The notes under the pieces: model-generated
The model's input: only the letters and a program-made list of their open reading frames with translations
Told to the model about the DNA's origin: nothing
The model's database searches: none
Shown here: positions 7,380-14,005 of the stretch, one piece after another
Numbering within the stretch: position 1 is the stretch's first letter
How the letters are laid out: each line of letters begins with the position of its first letter
Position numbers and translations under genes: made by a program
Assembly: GCA_946405115.1 (NCBI GenBank)
Contig: CAMJGB010000022.1
Span: 1 to 14,005, forward strand
Reading direction: 5' to 3'
Length of the DNA stretch: 14,005 bases
DNA from: an uncultured Clostridia bacterium
Lineage (GTDB): Bacteria > Bacillota > Clostridia > Saccharofermentanales > Saccharofermentanaceae

Positions 7380-8188
7380 TTCTTCATTCCTCCATTTTTA
7401 TCTTTTGCTCCCTTAACACGGGTAACATTGGATGCAAGTAAAAGTGCGAATACCGCAACAAAAAGGATCGTGGTCAACGCATTCATCTTGGGATTAACTC
7501 CGAACTTTGCCATAGAGTATATCTTCATAGGCAGCGTCTGAACAGATGAATTTACGTTGAAGTTACTTATGAGGTAGTCATCAACAGAGAGAGTAAATGT
7601 CAGCATCAAAGATGAAAGGATGCCGGGCATTATCTCCGGGATGATTACAAGTCTTAACGTCTGAAGTCTCGTGGCACCCAAGTCCATCGCAGCCTCCGAC
7701 AGGTTCTTGTCGAGCTGCTTGATCTTTGGATCTATGGATAGTATCGCGAACGGAACGCAGAACGCGATGTGTGCGCATACCAGTGTAAACTCACCTTTCT
7801 GTACTCCCAGGAAGGAGAACAAAAGCATGAAAGCGATACCTATGACAAGCTCAGGCATTACGTTAGGAATGTAAGTAACATTCATGAGAACTTCCTGGAA
7901 TTTCTTGGGAAGATATGCCATGCCGAGGCAGCTTATTACTCCGAATACAGTCGATATAACTGAAGCAATTGCTGCTACCTTCATGGTCGTAAGCAAAGAC
8001 TCAAGAAGCTCTCCTCCGTCACTTCCCGAGAACAGGCTCGTGTAGTTACGAAGAGTAAATCCGCCCCAGATGAATGACTTCGGTACGCTGTTGAACGAAT
8101 AGAAGATCAGAAGCGCGATGGGCAGGTATAAGAATACGATGACAAGAGCGATGTAGACGCTCGGGATTGCTTTTCGAAGTAATCTCAC
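7376..8188 (-). CDS. potC: Polyamine ABC transporter permease PotC
   Basis: The 270-residue inner-membrane permease has about six membrane segments and the cytoplasmic EAA loop EAAMDLGATRLQTLRLVIIP (165-184), which docks on the PotA ATPase. The N-terminus with IALLIFYSFNSVP and the segment TLSVDDYLISNF (199-210) are typical of PotC. The start is GTG at 8188, inside a GTGA overlap with the potB stop, and is preceded by GGGGG at a suitable distance. With PotB it forms the heterodimeric channel. Length is normal for the family. Confidence 0.95.
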   Translation of the reverse strand: MRLLRKAIPSVYIALVIVFLYLPIALLIFYSFNSVPKSFIWGGFTLRNYTSLFSGSDGGELLESLLTTMKVAAIASVISTVFGVISCLGMAYLPKKFQEVLMNVTYIPNVMPELVIGIAFMLLFSFLGVQKGEFTLVCAHIAFCVPFAILSIDPKIKQLDKNLSEAAMDLGATRLQTLRLVIIPEIMPGILSSLMLTFTLSVDDYLISNFNVNSSVQTLPMKIYSMAKFGVNPKMNALTTILFVAVFALLLASNVTRVKGAKDKNGGMKK

Positions 8189-9621
8189 AGTACCATACCC
8201 CCGCTTCCGGACGCTTCCTTGTCCTGATTACGAAGCACTCTCATAGTGAAGAGTACGAAGAGGAGCAGGATGAGCGACAGTACGTTGCCAGCCTGCTGGA
8301 AAGTCGCGCTCTCGTTCAAGATGAACGACTGAACCGTGTTGCCAATCGTTGTCTTCGATCCTTCCGTGATGATATCGGGGATCATGTAGAAAGTCATGGA
8401 AGGCATGAATACCATCTGTATTCCGGAGATAACACCGGGAAGCGACAGAGGGAAAATAACCTTCGTAAAAGTCTGAACTTTATTGGCACCGAGGTCAGCT
8501 GCAGCCTGGCCCAAGCTCTCATCGATCTTAACGAGAACGGAGTAGATCGGAAGCAGCATGAACGGCAGGAAGTCGTTTATGAGAACGAACTTCGTGATGA
8601 TGTCGGAAAGGATGGGATCCTTAAGGAAAAGGATCGGCTCCTGCATTCCGAAGACACTCATGAGGAATGTATTAAGTACACCTGTCTGCCCGAAGAAAGC
8701 TCTCCACGCATATGTACGAAGCATCGTGTTCATCCATGTGGGAAGAACGAAGAGCAGCAAAAGCTTACTGGATTCGTTGTGAAGTCTTTTCGCGCGGGCC
8801 TGAAGTATGTATGCGAGGGGATAGCCCAGAAGCAGGCATCCGAATGTAGTCCAGAGTGCGTAGTCCAAGCTTCTTAAGAATACGGAGAAGTACTCCTGAA
8901 GAGTAACGCGCACGCCGTAGAATTCAGTCGTAACGGTCTTGTTCTCGAACAGTGTCTTGAAGCCGTCGAGGTTAAACGCATAGCCGCCCGAAGTCTTGCC
9001 GAAGAAAGCTCGGAACAGGATGAGTACGAGAGGAAGTATCGTGAAGAGAACTACCCATGCGATGTAAGGGTATGACAGAAGCTTCATCTGCATCGTAAGT
9101 CCAAGCGCACCGTAGATGGAAGCTGCGATGCCGAGGAAAAGGATTACGCATAAGATGTTGCCCGTAAGAGACTGAACTACATAAAGGCGCTGTGCCGTAA
9201 GGCCGTTCTCGGCGATCATGGAAGGTGTTATGAACTTGTTTAAAGTAATGACGTGAAGTGCAAGTCTTGCGCCGAGCAAAACCATTACAGAAAGGCAGCC
9301 GAGCCTCTTTGTATTTCTGCTGTGAGAATAAAGCTGGAAACCCAGGGAAAGCGTCAAAGCTGCAACTGCGACCACGATCGTAAGCGTGAACATCAGCGCG
9401 CCGAAGCCTCTGAAGTCGAGGTTAACGGAGCTGTCTCTAAGCTGAACGAATACCCTCGGAGACATGATCATGGAGAACAGAGAATACGTTCTCTCCTTCT
9501 TGTACTGAACGAAAAGCTCGAACATGGGCACAAAGACGGACACGAACGAGAGCGTCGCCGCTATGCACATGATGATGCCGTGCAAAGGCATCAGCTTAAA
9601 TCTTGATTTGATGTCGCTCAT
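8185..9621 (-). CDS. potB: Polyamine ABC transporter permease PotB with an extra N-terminal membrane domain
   Basis: The C-terminal part (about residues 183-465) is a complete PotB permease, including the EAA loop QAAADLGANKVQTFTKVIFP (372-391) and the segment PSMTFYMIPDIITEG (407-421). Before it stands an extension of about 180 residues with four predicted membrane segments (about 12-32, 73-95, 105-127 and 150-172) that I do not recognise. Usual PotB proteins are about 280-300 residues; this one is 478. The long form is supported by ATG 9621 lying in an ATGA overlap with potA and by GAGGA 7-10 nt upstream. An internal ATG (Met177 or Met179) would give a normal-sized PotB but has no good binding site. 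Permease function is firm; the role of the extension is unknown. Confidence 0.92.
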   Translation of the reverse strand: MSDIKSRFKLMPLHGIIMCIAATLSFVSVFVPMFELFVQYKKERTYSLFSMIMSPRVFVQLRDSSVNLDFRGFGALMFTLTIVVAVAALTLSLGFQLYSHSRNTKRLGCLSVMVLLGARLALHVITLNKFITPSMIAENGLTAQRLYVVQSLTGNILCVILFLGIAASIYGALGLTMQMKLLSYPYIAWVVLFTILPLVLILFRAFFGKTSGGYAFNLDGFKTLFENKTVTTEFYGVRVTLQEYFSVFLRSLDYALWTTFGCLLLGYPLAYILQARAKRLHNESSKLLLLFVLPTWMNTMLRTYAWRAFFGQTGVLNTFLMSVFGMQEPILFLKDPILSDIITKFVLINDFLPFMLLPIYSVLVKIDESLGQAAADLGANKVQTFTKVIFPLSLPGVISGIQMVFMPSMTFYMIPDIITEGSKTTIGNTVQSFILNESATFQQAGNVLSLILLLFVLFTMRVLRNQDKEASGSGGMVL

Positions 9622-10799
9622 GCCTTTTCCTCGTCGTACTCGTCCTTAACTCCCCTTACTCCGTAGCTTCCGGGCAAAGGCGAGAATCTGGACTTCCTCA
9701 TGATCTGAATGTCATCAGGATCTACCGTAAGACCTACTCTCTTTCCTACCTCAACAGGGTCAACGTCCTGAATCATCCACTCGATTCCGGTGTCGCCCTT
9801 AACGATGATCTCGTAGTGAACGCCCTTGAAGATGATGCTCTCAACAGTACCGTTTACATAAGCATCGTTCTCTTCCTTGATGTAGATATCCTCAGGACGG
9901 ATTACTACATCAACGTCATTAACGGCTCCCTCCTTCATCTCAGGGAAAAGAGGGTCGATGCACTCGAACTTAGTACCTGCGAATGTTACTTCGTGGTCCT
10001 TTGTCATGGTGCCGGGAATAATGTTGGACTCGCCGATGAAGTCTGCTACATAAGCATTCTTAGGCTCGTTATAGATATCGATAGGTGTTCCGATCTGCTG
10101 AATGACACCGTCCTTCATGACGATGATCGTATCGGACATTGTAAGAGCTTCTTCCTGATCGTGAGTAACGTATACGAACGTGATGCCGAGTTCTCTTTGC
10201 ATATGCTTGAGCTCAATCTGCATCTCTTTTCTCATCTTAAGATCGAGAGCGCCCAAAGGCTCGTCGAGAAGAAGGATCCTGGGCTTCAAGATAATGGCTC
10301 TAGCGATGGCGACTCTTTGCATCTGGCCGCCTGAGAGCTGGTCGATGTAACGGTTGCCGTAACCTTCAAGACCTACTGTGCGAAGAGCCTTGTTAACACG
10401 CTCCTCAACTTCCTTCGCGGGCACCTTCTGAAGGTGAAGTCCGAATGCTACGTTATCGAATACATTAAGGTGCGGGAACAAAGCATATCTTTGGAAAACC
10501 GTGTTGATGTGTCTTTTATGCGCAGGCACCTTAAGAAGGTCGGAACCTTCGAAAGTTACGATACCGGAATCTGCTGTCTCAAAGCCTGCGATGATACGAA
10601 GAGTCGTTGACTTACCGCAGCCTGAGGGACCGAGCAAAGTTATGAACTCGTTATTTCTGATATAGAAAGTAATGTCATGCAGAACCTGGGTTCCGTCATA
10701 ACTTTTGTTAACATCCTTAAGCTCGATGATGTGCTCGATGCCCGATGAATCCGGAAGGAGCTGGCCTGCCCTTGCTTTGTTCTCTGTACTTTCGCTCAT
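9618..10799 (-). CDS. potA: Polyamine ABC transporter ATP-binding protein
   Basis: The 393-residue ATPase powers polyamine import through PotBC from the cytoplasmic face. Walker A is GPSGCGKS (57-64), the Q-loop is [10 protein letters not shown] (101-110), the signature is [14 protein letters not shown] (155-168), Walker B is ILLLDEP (175-181) with the D-loop GALD, and the switch histidine lies in VTHDQEEAL (211-219). A C-terminal TOBE-type domain follows (about 290-368). ATG 10799 has AAGGAGGG 5 nt upstream, the strongest ribosome binding site of the operon. It lies 43 nt after lysA, with no terminator between. In many Clostridia a cupin-type HTH regulator precedes potA; here lysA takes that place. 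The N-terminal tail of about 20 residues before the ATPase fold is slightly long. Confidence 0.96.
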   Translation of the reverse strand: MSESTENKARAGQLLPDSSGIEHIIELKDVNKSYDGTQVLHDITFYIRNNEFITLLGPSGCGKSTTLRIIAGFETADSGIVTFEGSDLLKVPAHKRHINTVFQRYALFPHLNVFDNVAFGLHLQKVPAKEVEERVNKALRTVGLEGYGNRYIDQLSGGQMQRVAIARAIILKPRILLLDEPLGALDLKMRKEMQIELKHMQRELGITFVYVTHDQEEALTMSDTIIVMKDGVIQQIGTPIDIYNEPKNAYVADFIGESNIIPGTMTKDHEVTFAGTKFECIDPLFPEMKEGAVNDVDVVIRPEDIYIKEENDAYVNGTVESIIFKGVHYEIIVKGDTGIEWMIQDVDPVEVGKRVGLTVDPDDIQIMRKSRFSPLPGSYGVRGVKDEYDEEKA

Positions 10800-10842
10800 T
10801 CGTACCCTCCTTCGAAACCCGGCGGTAAAAATGCTTTATCTG

Positions 10843-12117
10843 TTACTTAATAAGCGCGCTCTTAAAGTCGGTGCCATCGAATGTAGCAAAGTAATCATTC
10901 AATGTCTCCGCTCTTCTGATAAGCTTTACGGAACCGTCTGTCTGAAGCAGAAGCTCTGCTGACTTTAATCTTCCGTTGTAGTTGTAGCCCATCGCGAATC
11001 CGTGTGCACCGGAATCGTGGATAACAAGGTAGTCACCTATGTCGATCTTAGGGAGCATTCTGTCTATCGCGAACTTATCGTTGTTCTCACAAAGTGAACC
11101 TGTGATGTCGTACTTGTGATCCTCGGGTGCATTCTCCTTACCGAGAACCGTGATGTGGTGGTAAGCACCGTACATAGCTGGTCTCATGAGGTTTGCTGCG
11201 CATGCATCAACACCTACGTACTCCTTGTATGTGTGCTTTTCGTGGATTGCCTTCGTAACAAGCTGTCCGTAAGGAGCGAGCATGAATCTTCCCATCTCAG
11301 TGTAGATGGCGATATCGTCTCTTCCCTCGGGTACAAGGATCTCCTCGTACTTCTTCTTAACGCCCTCGCCGATAACGCGGATGTCATTAGGAGTCTGGTC
11401 GGGTCTGTAAGCGATGCCGACACCGCCGGAAAGATTTACAAAAGCGAACTTGATTCCGACTTCCTTCTCGATCTTCAGGATGAGCTTAAACAGGTCACCT
11501 GCAAGCATCGGGTAGTAATCGTTAGTAAGCGTGTTGCTTATGATGAAAGCGTGGATACCGAACTTCTTTACGCCTCTTTCCTTGAGCATTCTGTACGCCT
11601 CGAAAAGCTGCTTCTCCGTCATGCCGTACTTGGCATCACCGGGGTTATCCATGATGCCGTTGCTCATCTTAACAACTCCGCCCGGATTATAGCGGCAGGA
11701 CATTACCTCGGGATACTTATCGCCGATGATGCCGTCCAGGAATTCAATGTGTGTGATGTCATCAAGGTTAATGATGGCACCCATGTCGTATGCAAGCTTG
11801 TACTCGCAAGCAGGTGTATCGTTGGACGAGAACATGATGTGATCGCCCGATGCATTAACGGCACCTGAAAGAACCAGCTCAGCTTCACTTGAGCAGTCGA
11901 AGCCGATGTCGTAATCCTTAAGGATATTCATGATATATGGATTAGGTGTAGCCTTTACTGCGAAGTACTCGCGGAATCCCTTGTTCCAAGCGAATGCTTC
12001 CTTAACAGCCTCGCAGTTCTTCCTTATTCCGGCCTCATCGTAAATATGAAACGGAGTCGGGTAAGTCTTAACGATCTCCTCGATCTGTTCTTTAGTAACG
12101 AAAGGTTTCTTTTCCAT
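10843..12117 (-). CDS. lysA: Diaminopimelate decarboxylase family protein (PLP fold III)
   Basis: The 424-residue enzyme belongs to the alanine-racemase-fold decarboxylases and matches the form annotated as diaminopimelate decarboxylase in many Clostridia. The predicted reaction is meso-diaminopimelate to L-lysine plus CO2. Visible residues are the PLP lysine in YFAVKATPNP (Lys55), GFDCSSEAEL (72-81), His189, the phosphate-binding LSGGVGI (229-235), YTEMGRF (272-278, in place of the usual EPGR), and SLCENNDKFA (341-350) with the substrate-site cysteine (Cys343). ATG 12117 follows GAGGA. It is downstream of the FIST-GGDEF gene and directly upstream of potABCD. That context leaves room for another basic amino-acid or polyamine substrate, such as carboxynorspermidine, but the sequence pattern favours diaminopimelate. 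No lysine riboswitch fits in the 75-nt leader. Confidence 0.88.
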   Translation of the reverse strand: MEKKPFVTKEQIEEIVKTYPTPFHIYDEAGIRKNCEAVKEAFAWNKGFREYFAVKATPNPYIMNILKDYDIGFDCSSEAELVLSGAVNASGDHIMFSSNDTPACEYKLAYDMGAIINLDDITHIEFLDGIIGDKYPEVMSCRYNPGGVVKMSNGIMDNPGDAKYGMTEKQLFEAYRMLKERGVKKFGIHAFIISNTLTNDYYPMLAGDLFKLILKIEKEVGIKFAFVNLSGGVGIAYRPDQTPNDIRVIGEGVKKKYEEILVPEGRDDIAIYTEMGRFMLAPYGQLVTKAIHEKHTYKEYVGVDACAANLMRPAMYGAYHHITVLGKENAPEDHKYDITGSLCENNDKFAIDRMLPKIDIGDYLVIHDSGAHGFAMGYNYNGRLKSAELLLQTDGSVKLIRRAETLNDYFATFDGTDFKSALIK

Positions 12118-12147
12118 AGTTATACATCCTCAAAATAAACTTTAAGG

Positions 12148-12176
12148 ATAATAACATATATTTTTCAGAAACTCAC
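12148..12176 (-). promoter_or_regulatory. Weak candidate promoter for lysA
   Basis: On the minus strand TATTAT (12153-12148) is a good -10, but the element 17 nt upstream is only GTGAGT (12176-12171), three of six matches. The 75-nt gap between the FIST-GGDEF gene and lysA has no hairpin terminator, so lysA may depend partly on read-through. Confidence 0.3.
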
Positions 12177-12192
12177 CTATCAGAGCACTTCT

Positions 12193-13962
12193 TTACTTAA
12201 TGACGATCCTGTTCTTGCCGGTCTTCTTGGCTTCATAAAGAGCCGTATCTGCGCGCTGGCACCAGACGTCAACATGCTCGCCTTCGATAGCGGATGTGAC
12301 ACCCAATGATATCGTGTGACTTCCGGACACATCAAAGACCTTATTCTCAAAGGCTTTACGTATGCGCTCTGCCAATGCTTCAGGACCGCCCTCGATCTTA
12401 TTCGGAACAAGGATCATGAACTCCTCGCCGCCCCATCTTCCGATACTGATGTCAGGATCTGTATCGAGGCTGTGATCTGTCATGATATGGCTTATCGTCT
12501 TGATTACTATGTCACCTTCATGATGTCCGAACGTATCGTTTACATTCTTAAAGTCGTCAATGTCGATCATGATAAGTGACGGCTGATCAACTTTTCCATT
12601 GCCTTCCGTATATGCTTTGTTCGCAGAAGTTATCCTGTGCTGTATCTCGGTACGGTTATAAAGCTTGGTAAGACCGTCTCTGATCGAGGACTGCTCAAGC
12701 ATCTTAACTGTCTCTTCGAGATCTTCTGTTGCCGCATGAACAAAGTTCGCGAGTCTGTTTACAAGGGAAGCCTGACCGTCAAGCGTATGGTTCTTGATCT
12801 TAAACGGACGTCTGTTACCCTGCGCCTCACCTTCGCGAAGACCGGTAACGAGCAAAGTTACGTTGTGCTGATTAAGATCCTTTCCGGTCCTCATGAACTC
12901 ACCGGATGTATAGAATCCTGAAGTCGGCGCAATATTCTGGAACGGCGAAGTCTCACGGTCGCATCCCTCATCACCCCAGAACGCTCTTCTGGCGGCACAT
13001 GAGAAAAGGAATATCGCCTGCGGTTCGAACTCCGCAAGCTCTCCTCCGACATCACTAACCTGTTCAAGGATAGTCCACGGATCTCCGTAAGCCATATAGG
13101 CTTCAACACCTTCATCGATATCAGCAGTCATTACCAACGTTCCGTCAGGAAGACAAGCGGTCGGAGCTCTCAACATATCGATTCCGTTGTGCTTATACAT
13201 GAACGGGAATTCCAATGTATGAAGGAAAAACTGCTCATCATTCGCGATGTTAAGATACTTGTAATAGATATCGTAAGCGGGCTTATTATCAAGCTCCTGC
13301 AAAAGTGCGTGATCAGACTTCGTTATCTTAAGTTTCCTTCCGAGAGGCTTCCAGCCTGTAACCCAGTCAGTATATACATGGAGGTTATCACCGCCGATAA
13401 GAACGAATACCGCTGCATGTTCAGAGCAGTCCGATCCGCTCGAGAAAACGAATGAGGATGTCTCGTTAAGATCATCGGAGAAAGAACCTCCGCCGTATAT
13501 TCGAACCTTGTCGTCGATCTTACTTAAGTCCTCACAGAACTTGGTCATCGACAGACCTCTGATTGTTACCAGAAGTTCAACCGCCTTGACCCAAGATCTC
13601 TGAGCAATGATCTCGGAAAAAGCTTCCGACACCTTAGGTTCGGTCTCTTCAGTAAGAGGCATCTGATAGACCTGAATCTTAGTTGTCGGATCCTCAAAAA
13701 ATGTACATGTAATAGTGATATGTGACTTATTAAGTCTTCCGTCCATAACGTTGCCGCTGGTCGTACAACCGATATAAACGGCATCGGGTACGGTGAATTC
13801 TATGAGGCTTGCAACATGACGGATCTTATCGATCTCGAGGTTATCCGAGAACACATGAAACAATATGGCGGATACTTCTTTATTGATCCTCCACTTGTCA
13901 ATCCGGTTGAGTTCCTGTCTCAGACCGGCATCATCTACGTATTCAAATTGAATCTGCCTCAT
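12193..13962 (-). CDS. FIST-domain diguanylate cyclase (GGDEF)
   Basis: The 589-residue soluble protein has an N-terminal FIST sensor (about residues 30-225, with VYIGCTTSGNV at 62-72), a FIST C-terminal domain (about 226-375, with IFLFSCAARRAFWG and SGFYTSGEF), a likely helical linker (395-425) and a GGDEF domain (426-589). The cyclase is intact: DGLTKLYNR (429-437), MIDIDDFKNVND (465-476, metal-binding Asp467) and GGEEF (511-515). The inhibitory I-site RxxD, expected five residues before GGEEF, is replaced by DPDI, so product inhibition is probably lost. It should make c-di-GMP from two GTP when the FIST part binds its ligand. FIST domains were proposed from genome context to bind amino acids or similar small molecules, and lysA with potABCD follow here. 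There are no membrane segments. ATG 13962 has no Shine-Dalgarno sequence and lies 6 nt after a perfect TATAAT. Confidence 0.93.
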   Translation of the reverse strand: MRQIQFEYVDDAGLRQELNRIDKWRINKEVSAILFHVFSDNLEIDKIRHVASLIEFTVPDAVYIGCTTSGNVMDGRLNKSHITITCTFFEDPTTKIQVYQMPLTEETEPKVSEAFSEIIAQRSWVKAVELLVTIRGLSMTKFCEDLSKIDDKVRIYGGGSFSDDLNETSSFVFSSGSDCSEHAAVFVLIGGDNLHVYTDWVTGWKPLGRKLKITKSDHALLQELDNKPAYDIYYKYLNIANDEQFFLHTLEFPFMYKHNGIDMLRAPTACLPDGTLVMTADIDEGVEAYMAYGDPWTILEQVSDVGGELAEFEPQAIFLFSCAARRAFWGDEGCDRETSPFQNIAPTSGFYTSGEFMRTGKDLNQHNVTLLVTGLREGEAQGNRRPFKIKNHTLDGQASLVNRLANFVHAATEDLEETVKMLEQSSIRDGLTKLYNRTEIQHRITSANKAYTEGNGKVDQPSLIMIDIDDFKNVNDTFGHHEGDIVIKTISHIMTDHSLDTDPDISIGRWGGEEFMILVPNKIEGGPEALAERIRKAFENKVFDVSGSHTISLGVTSAIEGEHVDVWCQRADTALYEAKKTGKNRIVIK

Positions 13963-13968
13963 ACTCGG

Positions 13969-13992
13969 ATTATAGAAGAGGCATGTAAAACA
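13969..13992 (-). promoter_or_regulatory. Promoter -10 element abutting the FIST-GGDEF start codon
   Basis: A perfect TATAAT (13974-13969, minus strand) ends 6 nt before the ATG at 13962, which puts the expected transcription start on or next to the A of the ATG. The -35 is weak; the best match is a GAC-containing element around 13992 with about an 18-nt spacer. If used, the mRNA would be leaderless. Confidence 0.45.
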
Positions 13993-14005
13993 AGTCTTTT
14001 CAATA

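Noticed and set aside
8167..8877. Plus-strand ORF of 236 codons opposite potB
   Set aside because: It lies antisense to a well-supported permease gene, has an implausible charged composition (rich in E, R, H, S) and no ribosome binding site. It is a codon-bias shadow.
11116..11868. Plus-strand ORF of 250 codons opposite lysA
   Set aside because: It mirrors the codon pattern of lysA, shows no recognisable domain and lies fully inside a conserved enzyme gene.
12118..12192. Lysine riboswitch or T-box upstream of lysA
   Set aside because: The gap is only 75 nt, AT-rich and without stable stems, so neither element fits.
1..14005. Mobile element, defence island or CRISPR array
   Set aside because: There are no transposase, integrase, phage, nuclease or toxin genes and no regularly spaced repeats. 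All genes have housekeeping or signalling character and similar codon use.

Overview
This 14 kb window looks like chromosomal DNA from an obligately anaerobic, Gram-positive bacterium of the class Clostridia. The evidence is the protein families (rubrerythrin, a Clostridia-style diaminopimelate decarboxylase, a PotABCD importer with a lipoprotein PotD, and a DUF2975/YozG-like HTH pair), strong GGAGG ribosome binding sites, and moderate GC with frequent AGA, CTT and ACA codons. The family is probably Lachnospiraceae or Oscillospiraceae, but I cannot resolve it. All twelve genes lie on the minus strand, so transcription runs from the right edge to the left. I see no rRNA, tRNA, CRISPR array, insertion sequence or phage gene.

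Read in the direction of transcription, the right part (13962 to 6270) holds a FIST-GGDEF diguanylate cyclase, a LysA-type decarboxylase and potA-potB-potC-potD. The four pot genes overlap by 4 bp at each junction (ATGA, GTGA, ATGA), so they form a translationally coupled operon. lysA lies only 43 nt before potA and 75 nt after the cyclase, with no visible terminator in either gap. FIST domains have been proposed to bind small molecules such as amino acids. This block may therefore couple amino-acid or polyamine supply to cyclic-di-GMP, which is inference from gene order.

The middle part (6234 to 4501) holds a hairpin, a short glutamate 5-kinase (proB, no PUA domain and no adjacent proA), and a two-gene unit of a DUF2975 membrane protein and a small XRE-family regulator. 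The two-gene unit has a well-formed promoter overlaid by two copies of an AGCATGCT palindrome, a candidate autoregulatory operator. It ends in a clear intrinsic terminator.

The left part (4428 to 1) holds a membrane-anchored PAS/degenerate GGDEF/EAL protein, predicted to be a c-di-GMP phosphodiesterase, then rubrerythrin with a terminator, and an acyl-CoA ligase cut off by the left edge. The ligase promoter overlaps the rubrerythrin terminator.

The window thus encodes one predicted c-di-GMP synthase and one predicted c-di-GMP hydrolase. Both genes lack a recognisable Shine-Dalgarno sequence, unlike the other ten. I found no clearly new defence or mobile system. The best leads are the FIST-GGDEF/lysA/pot arrangement, the 180-residue membrane extension on PotB, the possible leaderless start of the cyclase, and the HTH/DUF2975 operator.
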